From Chryseobacterium rhizosphaerae (GTDB lineage Bacteria > Bacteroidota > Bacteroidia > Flavobacteriales > Weeksellaceae): a stretch of DNA of 64,000 nt. Positions 50,538 to 58,877 of the stretch are shown here, piece after piece. The DNA lies in NCBI RefSeq assembly GCF_003385455.1, contig NZ_QNUF01000003.1:124001-188000 (forward strand), given 5' to 3'. Position 1 is the stretch's first letter, and each line of letters opens with the position of its first letter. The position numbers and the translations under genes are program-made. The notes below the pieces were generated by a model, which was not told where the DNA came from, made no database searches, and saw only the letters and a list, made by a program, of their open reading frames with translations.

Positions 50538-51875
50538 ATGACTACTACTATCAAAAATTTATTTAAATTAAAATCTACCCAGGTAGAAAGTCTGCAGGAG
50601 CAAGTCCCAAAAACAGAAGTAAAACACAATGAAGAATCTGCTGAAGAAAGTAGAAAAAGAACTTATCACGAATCTGGATATAGGGATAGTTCCCGAAATA
50701 ATGGAAATCATACCACTTTAATCATTTGCCTTGATGCCGTTTATTCAAAATTTCAAAATGAAGAAAAAGAGCTTGTTGAAAAACAACAGAAACTGAAAGA
50801 ATCTTACATAAACGAACAGAAAAACAGAGAGACTGAAATAAAAGCGTTAACTGTTTCATTAGAAAATAAAGAGGATTTACTAAAGATAAAACACGATGAA
50901 GTAGAAGAATTCCAAAGAAAAAATGAGGTTTTAAAAGCTGAAATTAATGATCTCCCAAGAAATCCCGAAAAGCATAATGTAAAAGCGACTCGGGGAGCTT
51001 CAACAAAATTCTGGATTGGATTTATTCTTTTAATTCCTATCAGCCTATATCTGTTCACCTTCTATATTTCAACTTCCTATTCCGCATTCTTCAGAAATTT
51101 TGATCCCAATAGCACTATTATTCGAAACGTATTAGATGCACAAGCTCTCAGTAAAGCTTGGAACGATGGTCCGCTGGAAGGTGCTTTTATAACCCTTATT
51201 CCATTTGTTTTCCTAGGCTTAGGGTTTCTGATTCACATGTTTGGGGAAAATAAAAGTTGGATAAACTATGTAAAATTAGGCTTATTATTCATTGTTACTT
51301 TTATTTTCGATGCCATCTTAGCTTATGAAATTGAATCTAAATTATACTTGCTAAACAAGACTTTTGAGTCTCCTGACTTCAATCTTTCCATTGCCTTTAC
51401 CAAGAACCAGTTTTGGGGGATTATATTCGCTGGATTCATTGTCTATATCATCTGGGGATTGGTTTTTGACTTTGTTATGAAAGAACATAGGGAAAAAGAT
51501 AAGATCAAAAATGAACAGGAGATCAGACAAAAAAATGTCCTTTTCAATTTGGAGAAAATCAATGCTTTAAAAAAGGAAATTGAAGATATCAAGAATTTGA
51601 TTGGAAACATTAAAGAAAACATGATCAAAGCTAAAGGGAGAATTGAAGAATTACAGAATATTATTGACGGAGTTATTATCCCTACCAAAGATTATAAATT
51701 ATATGCTTCTGAATATGTACAGGGTTGGGTTACTTTCATTGGTGAAAAAATAGCAGTCTCAAAATCAGAAAAACAAACCATGATAGACAGTTGTATTGAA
51801 ACCTATACTACAAATCTGGAAATGGTAGGTGCCAATAGCGAAAATCAAAATTCAGTTTATTTATCTGTTCTATAA
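50538..51875 (+). CDS. Coiled-coil membrane protein of the TerB-containing operon
   Basis: The 445-residue product has a charged N-terminal coiled coil (about 70-145, EEKELVEKQQKLKESYINEQ and on), four hydrophobic segments (about 156-175, 218-236, 246-266 and 287-310) and a second coiled coil (about 315-380, KEHREKDKIKNEQEIR onward). A C-terminal helical part follows. No family is recognised. The topology, two coiled coils around a membrane core, suggests a scaffold or anchor for cytosolic partners. It lies 5 nt after the TerB-like gene and 10 nt before the vWA-like lipoprotein gene. Confidence 0.62.
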   Translation: MTTTIKNLFKLKSTQVESLQEQVPKTEVKHNEESAEESRKRTYHESGYRDSSRNNGNHTTLIICLDAVYSKFQNEEKELVEKQQKLKESYINEQKNRETEIKALTVSLENKEDLLKIKHDEVEEFQRKNEVLKAEINDLPRNPEKHNVKATRGASTKFWIGFILLIPISLYLFTFYISTSYSAFFRNFDPNSTIIRNVLDAQALSKAWNDGPLEGAFITLIPFVFLGLGFLIHMFGENKSWINYVKLGLLFIVTFIFDAILAYEIESKLYLLNKTFESPDFNLSIAFTKNQFWGIIFAGFIVYIIWGLVFDFVMKEHREKDKIKNEQEIRQKNVLFNLEKINALKKEIEDIKNLIGNIKENMIKAKGRIEELQNIIDGVIIPTKDYKLYASEYVQGWVTFIGEKIAVSKSEKQTMIDSCIETYTTNLEMVGANSENQNSVYLSVL

Positions 51876-51885
51876 ATCACATCCT

Positions 51886-52773
51886 ATGAGAAAAATATTT
51901 TATTTATTAATGATTATTTCCATGGTTTCCTGCCATAAAAATCCAGAAAAAACCAATGACAGCAAGGAAGACTCTATAAAAGCAGATCCCAATAATATAA
52001 ATATAAGCATTCTTATTGACCTTTCAGACAGAATTGATCCGGAAACCAACCCCAATACCACCATGCAGTATTCACAACGGGATCTTGAATATATTAAGGC
52101 AATCAGCCAAGGTTTTTTAAACCATATCAAAAGTAAAAAAGTTATTCAACTTAACGACCAGATGCAGGTTTTCTTCAATCCTGAGCCTTCAGATCCTAAA
52201 ATGAATGAATTGACAAAAGAACTAAAAGTTTCCTTTGATAAAAATACATCTAAAGAAAATATAGAGCTGATTAATAAAAAATATTCTACACTTCCTGCAA
52301 ATATTTATCAATCAGCAATTAAAGACAAAGCTTTTGTAGGCTCTGATATTTGGGAGTTCTTTAAAAATAAAATAAATGATTATTGTATTAAAGATGATCA
52401 CAGGAATATCTTATTCATCCTTACTGATGGTTATATGTACCATGAAGACTCCCAATTCTCAGAAAAATCCAAAACATCTTATTTGACATCTAAACTGATC
52501 AAATCACAGCATCTTACAACTTCCGATTATAAATCTATCATGAAAAACAATCAGTATGGTTTTGTGAAGGCAAATGATAATCTGAAAAATTTAGAAGTGA
52601 TCGTTCTCGGAATTAATCCCGAAAAAGGAAACCCTTTCGAAGAAAGCGTAATCAAGGAATATTGGGAAAATTGGTTCAAGGAAATGAAAATCAAAAATTA
52701 TCAGATAAAATCTGCCGATCTCCCTTCTAATCTGGAACCTATTATTTTAAAAGCAATAACGGGTAAAAACTAA
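51886..52773 (+). CDS. vWA-like lipoprotein
   Basis: The 295-residue product begins with a lipobox signal (MISMVSC, Cys16). The rest resembles a vWA-type fold: NISILIDLSDRIDPET (about 42-57) starts like a metal-site strand with Asp-x-Ser, and the middle has FILTDGYMY, where TDG is another MIDAS-like element. The full DxSxS motif is not perfect, so metal binding is uncertain. It is the last gene of the nine-gene operon before a strong terminator. I chose the ATG at 51886 because of the signal sequence. Confidence 0.65.
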   Translation: MRKIFYLLMIISMVSCHKNPEKTNDSKEDSIKADPNNINISILIDLSDRIDPETNPNTTMQYSQRDLEYIKAISQGFLNHIKSKKVIQLNDQMQVFFNPEPSDPKMNELTKELKVSFDKNTSKENIELINKKYSTLPANIYQSAIKDKAFVGSDIWEFFKNKINDYCIKDDHRNILFILTDGYMYHEDSQFSEKSKTSYLTSKLIKSQHLTTSDYKSIMKNNQYGFVKANDNLKNLEVIVLGINPEKGNPFEESVIKEYWENWFKEMKIKNYQIKSADLPSNLEPIILKAITGKN

Positions 52774-52784
52774 AACCCATAACT

Positions 52785-52820
52785 AAAAAAGGTATCTCAT
52801 TTCTGAGATACCTTTCTTTT
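52785..52820. terminator. Bidirectional terminator at the end of the nine-gene operon
   Basis: AAAGGTATCTCA (52788-52799) pairs with TGAGATACCTTT (52804-52815) perfectly, 4-nt loop, with A/T flanks. It also serves the convergent elaA gene. Confidence 0.9.
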
Positions 52821-53268
52821 ATTTTCTAATCATTTCCGTATGTGGAATATCATCTTCAAGATATTTCTTACCTGTATCCACAAACCCGAATTCAGCATAA
52901 AATCTTAACAGGTAATCCTGTGCTGAGATTTTGATTTCAGAGGTATGAAAACGGTTTTCTATGGTTTCCACAGCATATTTTATCAGCAGTTTCCCAAGGC
53001 TCTTTCCTCTAGCCTGTTCTGTTGTTAAAACCCTTCCAAACGAAGTCTCATCGTACTTGATTCCTTTATCAAAAACACGACAGTATGCAAGAACCTGCCC
53101 TTCTTCTTCGGCCCAGATATGCACTGCTTTCTGATCATAGTTATCCAGATCAGGATAAGGGCAGTTCTGTTCAATTACAAAAACATCTATACGTGCCTTT
53201 AGTACTGAATACAACTCAGGAACCGTAAACTCTTCAAAAGTTTTAATTTTCCAGACTATATTACTCAT
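52819..53268 (-). CDS. elaA: ElaA-type GNAT acetyltransferase
   Basis: The 149-residue product is a GNAT protein of the ElaA group. Family marks are the opening WKIKTFEEFTVPELYSVLKAR with FVIEQNCPYPDLD, the acetyl-CoA-binding RGKSLGKLLI and the C-terminal FYAEFGFVDTGKKYLEDDIPH. The target is unknown. It overlaps the engB gene by 8 nt on the same strand, so the two are co-transcribed, but no functional link is clear. Confidence 0.85.
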   Translation of the reverse strand: MSNIVWKIKTFEEFTVPELYSVLKARIDVFVIEQNCPYPDLDNYDQKAVHIWAEEEGQVLAYCRVFDKGIKYDETSFGRVLTTEQARGKSLGKLLIKYAVETIENRFHTSEIKISAQDYLLRFYAEFGFVDTGKKYLEDDIPHTEMIRK

Positions 53269-53884
53269 CGAAACTTACGTGGTTATTAATTAAAAATTCA
53301 TTTGTTGTTTGGATGAAATTCAGAATTTCATCACAGCCTGATTTCTTTTCGGCAGAAGTCACATAAATTTCCGGTAAATCTTCCCATGTTTTATGCAGCT
53401 CATTTTTATAGTTTTCTACATTCTGAACAGCTATATTGGGTTTCAGCTTATCAACCTTTGTGAAAACAATTGAAAAAGGAACTCCGCTTTCTCCGCACCA
53501 TTGAATAAATTCCAAATCAATCTTTTGAGGACTGTGTCTGGAGTCTACCAATACAAAAAGATTAACAAGATTTCTTCTGTTTAAAATATAATTGGTAATC
53601 AGCTTTTCAAAATCTTTTCGCTGAACTTTTGAAACTTTGGCATATCCATACCCTGGTAAATCCGTAAGATACCAGTTTTCATTCACAAGAAAATGATTGA
53701 TCAGCTGGGTTTTTCCCGGAGTCTGTGAAGTTTTAGCCAAATCTTTATGATTCATCATGGCATTGATCAATGAGGATTTTCCTACATTAGATCTTCCGAT
53801 AAAAGCATATTCCGGAATATTCGGTTCAGGGCATTCCTGCCATTTTCCACTACTCTTTACAAAATCTGCTGTCTTAATAATCAT
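53261..53884 (-). CDS. engB: Ribosome biogenesis GTPase EngB/YsxC
   Basis: The 207-residue product is the small GTPase YihA/YsxC needed for large ribosomal subunit assembly. The G motifs are G1 GRSNVGKSS, G3 DLPGYGYAKV, G4 FTKVDKL and G5-like VTSAEKK. The length is normal. It is preceded on the minus strand by an alpha/beta hydrolase gene and followed by elaA, which it overlaps by 8 nt. Confidence 0.95.
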   Translation of the reverse strand: MIIKTADFVKSSGKWQECPEPNIPEYAFIGRSNVGKSSLINAMMNHKDLAKTSQTPGKTQLINHFLVNENWYLTDLPGYGYAKVSKVQRKDFEKLITNYILNRRNLVNLFVLVDSRHSPQKIDLEFIQWCGESGVPFSIVFTKVDKLKPNIAVQNVENYKNELHKTWEDLPEIYVTSAEKKSGCDEILNFIQTTNEFLINNHVSFDE

Positions 53885-53900
53885 TTTGAATATATTTTAG

Positions 53901-53933
53901 AAAAATAAACCATTAAGAAAAGCTCCTAATGGT
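53901..53933 (-). terminator. Weak terminator of the alpha/beta hydrolase gene
   Basis: On the minus strand a 7-bp stem (ACCATTA/TAATGGT) with an 11-nt loop is followed by a T-rich tract. Confidence 0.5.
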
Positions 53934-53944
53934 CATTTATGTAT

Positions 53945-54706
53945 TTAAACTTTATCTTTTACCCAGCTATAGAGAATTTCATTGAATTCATCTGGTTTTT
54001 CCATCATCGCAGCGTGCCCGCACTGATCTATCCAAAACAAATCTGAATTGGGGATAAACTTGTGCATATCCTGGGCCACTTCCGGAGGGGTTACATTATC
54101 CTGTTTTCCCCAGATCAGACAGGTTGGTGTCAATATCTTGGGAAGATCATTCAACATATTATGCTTGATGGCACTTCTGGCCAGCATAACGGTCTTTATT
54201 CCTTTCATTCTGTCATTGACTACCCCAAATACCTCATCTACAAGGTCTTCAGTGGCAATTTTAGGATCATAAAAAACTTCTTCCGTTTTTTTTCTGATAT
54301 AAGATCGGTCATTCTTTCTGGGAAAACTATCCCCGAATGTCCTTTCATACAATCCTGAACTTCCTGTCAGAACAAGGTTTTTTACCAGATCCGGTCTTGC
54401 CAATGTTAAGATAAGCCCTACGTGACCTCCCATTGAGTTTCCTACAATAGTAACTGGTCCCGAAATATGACTTTCTATAAACTTGATAATATATTTTGCT
54501 ATGGTGGTAAGATTCGTATTGAGTACCGGTAGATCGTAGATAGGCAATTGAGGTACGTATACCTTAAATCCTCTGTCCGAAAAAAAATCTACCATTTTAT
54601 CGAAATTACTCAAACCACCCATTAACCCGTGCAACAGCACCAATGGATGTCCTTCTCCCGCCTCTACATAGGAATATTTCTTTTCTTTTTTTGTACTAAA
54701 TATCAT
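53945..54706 (-). CDS. Alpha/beta hydrolase
   Basis: The 253-residue product is an alpha/beta hydrolase fold protein. The oxyanion segment LLHGLMGGLSNFD, the nucleophile elbow GNSMGGHVG (Ser), the acid in WGKQDNVTPP and the catalytic His in QCGHAAMMEKP are all present. It could be an esterase or a C-C hydrolase; the substrate is unknown. The start is the ATG giving MIFSTKKEKKYSY: a longer frame begins upstream of the -7 element at 54729-54736, so it cannot be right. Confidence 0.85.
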   Translation of the reverse strand: MIFSTKKEKKYSYVEAGEGHPLVLLHGLMGGLSNFDKMVDFFSDRGFKVYVPQLPIYDLPVLNTNLTTIAKYIIKFIESHISGPVTIVGNSMGGHVGLILTLARPDLVKNLVLTGSSGLYERTFGDSFPRKNDRSYIRKKTEEVFYDPKIATEDLVDEVFGVVNDRMKGIKTVMLARSAIKHNMLNDLPKILTPTCLIWGKQDNVTPPEVAQDMHKFIPNSDLFWIDQCGHAAMMEKPDEFNEILYSWVKDKV

Positions 54707-54728
54707 AAAACGCTTTAATGAAGCCCTG

Positions 54729-54736
54729 CAAAAATA
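54729..54736 (-). promoter_or_regulatory. -7 promoter element for the alpha/beta hydrolase
   Basis: On the minus strand TATTTTTG matches TAnnTTTG, 22 nt before the ATG at 54706. Confidence 0.55.
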
Positions 54737-54929
54737 CAAATTAAACCTCAAAAATATTTTGATTATCCTAATTTAAGATAAAAATAATATAATATTCCCC
54801 TTTTTAACTTTTTTTTTCTAAACCTCTTTACTATGGCCTGAATAGCACATTTAGCAACCTGTTACAGATCAAGTATTTATACAATCGAAATTCAATCTTT
54901 AATAAAACTTATTAACATTGAGTCAAAAA

Positions 54930-54955
54930 GTGGGAAAAAGTGGGAAATTTTGGAA
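54930..54955 (+). promoter_or_regulatory. MraZ boxes upstream of mraZ
   Basis: Three units with 10-bp spacing, GTGGGAAAAA, GTGGGAAATT and the weaker TTGGAAATTA, match the known MraZ operator (TGGGN repeats of 10 bp). They cover the -33 region of the mraZ promoter, so the cluster is probably autorepressed by MraZ. Confidence 0.78.
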
Positions 54956-54964
54956 ATTATTATA

Positions 54965-54972
54965 TAAATTTG
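54965..54972 (+). promoter_or_regulatory. -7 promoter element of the dcw cluster
   Basis: TAAATTTG matches TAnnTTTG and is followed by only 6 nt before the mraZ ATG, so the transcript leader is a few nt long at most. Confidence 0.58.
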
Positions 54973-54978
54973 TCCCAA

Positions 54979-55437
54979 ATGAAAAGTTTCATTGGAACAT
55001 ATGAGTGTAAAATTGACGACAAAGGCCGCCTAAAAGTTCCTTCATCTTTAATCAAACAGATGGAAAACTTCGACGACAAGGCGTTTGTAGTCAAAAGATC
55101 TGTGTTCCAACCTTGTCTGGAAGTCTACCCTATGAATGCATGGGATAAGCTGATGGGCAAAATTAATAAACTGAACAGATTCATAAAAAAGAATGCTGAT
55201 TTCATACGAATGTTTACAGCAGGCGTAAAAACAGTAGAGTTGGATAATGCCGGGAGATTACAGATTTCAAAAGACCTGACACATTTCGCAAATCTTCAGA
55301 AAGATATTGTGATCACCAGTGCCGGAGAACTTTTTGAAATTTGGGATAAAGAGGCTTATGAAAAGGTAATTGCCACCAACGAAACTGATTTTGCAAGCCT
55401 TGCTGAAGATGTAATGGGCTCTTTCGATGAAGAATAA
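54979..55437 (+). CDS. mraZ: Transcriptional regulator MraZ
   Basis: The 152-residue product is MraZ, the AbrB-like ring-forming regulator at the head of the division and cell-wall cluster. Both repeat units are seen: GTYECKIDDKGRLKVPSSL (about 5-23) and ELDNAGRLQISKDLT (about 90-104). A GTG start further upstream would fall within the MraZ boxes and promoter, so the ATG at 54979 is used. It is followed 42 nt later by rsmH. Confidence 0.95.
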   Translation: MKSFIGTYECKIDDKGRLKVPSSLIKQMENFDDKAFVVKRSVFQPCLEVYPMNAWDKLMGKINKLNRFIKKNADFIRMFTAGVKTVELDNAGRLQISKDLTHFANLQKDIVITSAGELFEIWDKEAYEKVIATNETDFASLAEDVMGSFDEE

Positions 55438-55479
55438 CTGTGATGGTTATTAGTATATTTTAATAAAACACAATTAAGC

Positions 55480-56373
55480 ATGTATCATAACCCCGTTTTG
55501 TTGAAGCAGAGTGTAGATGATTTGGTGACGAATCCTGACGGAATCTATGTAGACTGCACCTTTGGAGGAGGTGGCCACTCAAGGGAAATCCTAAGCAGAC
55601 TTTCTGAAAAAGGAAAACTGTTTAGTTTTGATCAGGATCTGGATGCACTTAAAAATACAATTGATGACCCAAGATTTACATTAGTTAATCAGAATTTCAG
55701 ATTTCTGGAAAACTCTTTATTAATGTATGGAGCTCCTCAGGTAGATGGTGTTTTGGCAGACTTAGGTGTTTCATCACATCAGTTTGATGAAGCAGACAGA
55801 GGTTTTTCTACCAGAAGTAATGCTCCTTTGGACATGAGGATGAATGTTATGCAGAATCTGGATGCCAAAAGAGTGATCAATGAATATGAAGAAGCAGAAC
55901 TTGCCGATCTTTTTTACCATTACGGAGAATTAAGAGAAGCCAGAAAACTGGCAAGAGAAATCGTTCATCACAGAAAAACAAAAACCATAGAAACCACAGA
56001 GGATCTGAAAAAGCTTTTCAGCTATATTCCTCCTCATAAGGTCAATAAATTCTATGCACAGCTTTTTCAGGCGATAAGAATTGAAGTCAACCAGGAGCTG
56101 GAAGTTTTAAAAGAAATGCTGGTTCAGGCTTACAATGTTTTAAAACCGGAAGGAAGATTAGTTGTTATTTCTTACCATTCTTTAGAAGACCGTCTGGTAA
56201 AAAGATTCCTGAAAAACGGAATGTTTGAAGGAGAACCGACAAGAGATATCTACGGAAATTATAAAAAGGCATTTGAATTGATCAAGAGTAAAGCTATTAT
56301 CCCCGATGACAAGGAGATTGAAGAAAACTCAAGAGCAAGAAGTGCAAAAATGAGAACAGGAATAAAAGTATAA
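55480..56373 (+). CDS. rsmH: 16S rRNA (cytosine1402-N4)-methyltransferase
   Basis: The 297-residue product is RsmH (MraW), which methylates N4 of C1402 in 16S rRNA. It has the SAM-binding TFGGGGHSREIL, the GVLADLGVSSHQFD motif and GRLVVISYHSLEDRLVK near the end. It is the second gene of the dcw cluster, as usual. Confidence 0.96.
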   Translation: MYHNPVLLKQSVDDLVTNPDGIYVDCTFGGGGHSREILSRLSEKGKLFSFDQDLDALKNTIDDPRFTLVNQNFRFLENSLLMYGAPQVDGVLADLGVSSHQFDEADRGFSTRSNAPLDMRMNVMQNLDAKRVINEYEEAELADLFYHYGELREARKLAREIVHHRKTKTIETTEDLKKLFSYIPPHKVNKFYAQLFQAIRIEVNQELEVLKEMLVQAYNVLKPEGRLVVISYHSLEDRLVKRFLKNGMFEGEPTRDIYGNYKKAFELIKSKAIIPDDKEIEENSRARSAKMRTGIKV

Positions 56374-56474
56374 AAATACAGCGTGAATGGTTAGTGGTCA
56401 GTTTTCATAAAATAAACATTCAACCATTAACAAACAAAGTGGATTCACTGCGAAGCAAATTGACATAAAATAAT

Positions 56475-56840
56475 TTGGCAAAAAGAACAACAAATCGCCC
56501 TCAGAAGAAGCTCACCTTTATAGATATTATAAAAGGAAACTTCCTCAACCGTGATGAAATAAAAATACATTACCGGTATTTCTTATTGTTGTTTGTGCTG
56601 ATGATGGCCATGATTTACAGTAACCATCTCGTCAACAAGAAAATTAGGATTGTCAATGCTTTAAAAGAAGAAACAGAAGAATATAAATCGAGAAACGCTT
56701 ACGCCCAGAGTAAGCTAATCAAAGTAAAAATGGAATCAGAACTGGGGAAAGAAGTGGCAAGGGACTCATTAATGACCCTCGAAAATCATCCTCATAAATT
56801 GCTAATAAAACTGGACAGTACAGATGCAAAAGCAAAATGA
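56475..56840 (+). CDS. ftsL: FtsL-like division protein
   Basis: The 121-residue product is a bitopic membrane protein: a basic N-terminus (about 1-33), one helix (about 34-52, YFLLLFVLMMAMIYSNHLV) and a periplasmic coiled-coil stretch (about 53-105). Position between rsmH and ftsI and this topology identify it as FtsL, which links FtsB/FtsQ to septal synthesis. The start is TTG at 56475, since no ATG precedes the helix in frame. It overlaps ftsI by 17 nt. Confidence 0.8.
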   Translation: MAKRTTNRPQKKLTFIDIIKGNFLNRDEIKIHYRYFLLLFVLMMAMIYSNHLVNKKIRIVNALKEETEEYKSRNAYAQSKLIKVKMESELGKEVARDSLMTLENHPHKLLIKLDSTDAKAK

Positions 56841-58815
56841 ATACGACAATAAACGTAAAAAAACGTTAAGATGGGGCTACCTCTTCGCAGTGGTAGCTTT
56901 GTGCGTGTTTGTAATGTTCTTGGCAAGGATTGTAATCCTTCAAAACACTAATGTTCAGGAAATTAAAGACGATTACATTAATAAAAACTACCGTGAGGCT
57001 ACTTTAAAAGCGGCCCGCGGAAATCTATTTGCCTCCGACGGCTCTATCCTCGCTACAACCGTAATGCGCTACGATATCTATCTTGACTTCAAAACGATGA
57101 AAGATACCATCTACAGCAACAATATCGGGGCACTCACAGATTCTTTAAGCAAAATGTTCGGAAAGTCCAGAGGAGAATTCAGACAGAAGTTTGACGAACA
57201 GAAGAAAAAGAAAAACCAATATTATACCTTAGTAAAGGGGCTTGATTTTGATCAGTATGACAGAATCAGAAATTTCCCGATATTCAAAAGAGGTAAAAAT
57301 AAAGGAGGTTTTATCGTTGACAGGAACTACAAAAGAGAACTTGCTACCTCAGAAATAGGCTCAGGAACGATTGGTATGGATAACGGAGAACTTAAATCCG
57401 GACTTGAAGGAGCCTTCTCAAAATACTTAACCGGAACGGACGGAAAAAGACTGGAGCAAAGAATTAATTCTTCTCAATGGAAACCTATTGACTTCTGGAA
57501 AGTTCAGGAGCCTGTGGACGGAGAAGATGTTTACACCACTTTAGATCTTAGAATTCAGGACATTGCACACTCTGCACTGGAGAAACAGCTGATTAATTTT
57601 GAGGCTAAACACGGCACCGTAATCGTCATGGAAGTAGAAACAGGAAAAGTACGTGCCCTTGTCAACCTAAGAAGAACAGAATCAGGAGAGTATGAAGATT
57701 CTTACAACTATGCTCTGAAAGACAATATCGAACCGGGTTCTACCTTTAAAACCATTTCACTTCTGGCTGCAATGGATGACGGTTTTATCGATGAAAATAC
57801 AACGGTAAACGTAGGAAACGGAGTCTGGACTTATGCAAAACAAAGAATTTCAGACGGACATGGTGGAGGGACTTATGACATCAGTGATGTTTTAGCCAAA
57901 TCCAGTAACGTAGGAACCTCAAAACTGATTACAAAATACTATGCTGAAAAGCCTCAGATTTTCCTTGATCATTTAAAACGTTGGAAATTATTCGACAAAA
58001 TGGACATTGAACTTCCGGGAATCACAAAACCGAAGATCGTAACTCCACAAAATAAAAGATGGAATGCCGCAACACTGGCTTCTATTTCTTACGGATACTC
58101 TTCAAACATCAATCTGCTGCAGCTAACCACTTTCTATAACGGGGTTGCCAATGGCGGTAAAATGCTTAAGCCTTTATTCATCGACAAAATTATGAAAGAT
58201 GGAAAGGTAATGTATAATGCAAAACCCGAAGTAATGGTCAATAAAATGGCTTCAGAAAAAGCTATTAAAATGATGACCAATGCGTTAACCAAAGCGGTAG
58301 AAAAAGGAACAGGAAGAAGTATCTTCACCCCGAACCTTAAAATGGCAGGAAAAACAGGAACCGCAAGATTTGAATATTGGCTTCCGGGACCTATGAAATA
58401 CAGGGCCTCATTCGCGGGATTCTATCCTGCAGATGCACCCAAATATACATGTTATGTAATGGTAAGTGAGCCCAACACCTCAATAGGATTTTACGGGGGA
58501 CCTGTAGCGGCACCGGTATTTAAGGAAATTGCAGGAAAAACATTCCTGAAGACCCCTCAAAATATTGAAAAAGAAATGCTGGTGGACAAAAAGGTGAACC
58601 TTAATAAAATGGTGGAACCTAATGTAAAAGTAGCCGTAAATGATAAGCAAATGCCCAATGTAGTTGGATTAATTGGTAAAAATATAATCCCGCAATTGGA
58701 GAATTTAGGATACCGTGTCGATTATAAAGGTGTGGGAAGAATAAAAGAACAATTCCCATTAGAAGGCACAACCATCAGTAAGAACCAGAGAATTTATTTG
58801 TCTCTGCAAAATTAA
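56824..58815 (+). CDS. ftsI: Septal peptidoglycan transpeptidase FtsI (PBP3)
   Basis: The 663-residue product is a class B penicillin-binding protein. An N-terminal helix (about 17-39) anchors it, followed by the pedestal domain (AARGNLFASDGSILATT), the active-site EPGSTFK (SxxK), SSNVG (SxN) and KTGTA triad, and a C-terminal PASTA-like unit (PNVVGLIGKNIIPQLENLG). It is the transpeptidase of septum synthesis and the target of beta-lactams. It overlaps ftsL and lies 62 nt before murE. Confidence 0.94.
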   Translation: MQKQNEYDNKRKKTLRWGYLFAVVALCVFVMFLARIVILQNTNVQEIKDDYINKNYREATLKAARGNLFASDGSILATTVMRYDIYLDFKTMKDTIYSNNIGALTDSLSKMFGKSRGEFRQKFDEQKKKKNQYYTLVKGLDFDQYDRIRNFPIFKRGKNKGGFIVDRNYKRELATSEIGSGTIGMDNGELKSGLEGAFSKYLTGTDGKRLEQRINSSQWKPIDFWKVQEPVDGEDVYTTLDLRIQDIAHSALEKQLINFEAKHGTVIVMEVETGKVRALVNLRRTESGEYEDSYNYALKDNIEPGSTFKTISLLAAMDDGFIDENTTVNVGNGVWTYAKQRISDGHGGGTYDISDVLAKSSNVGTSKLITKYYAEKPQIFLDHLKRWKLFDKMDIELPGITKPKIVTPQNKRWNAATLASISYGYSSNINLLQLTTFYNGVANGGKMLKPLFIDKIMKDGKVMYNAKPEVMVNKMASEKAIKMMTNALTKAVEKGTGRSIFTPNLKMAGKTGTARFEYWLPGPMKYRASFAGFYPADAPKYTCYVMVSEPNTSIGFYGGPVAAPVFKEIAGKTFLKTPQNIEKEMLVDKKVNLNKMVEPNVKVAVNDKQMPNVVGLIGKNIIPQLENLGYRVDYKGVGRIKEQFPLEGTTISKNQRIYLSLQN

Positions 58816-58877
58816 ATAGAAACAGAGTCCCCTAGGGACGATTTAATAAAAGATAGGAAAAGTCCTATTGATAAAAA

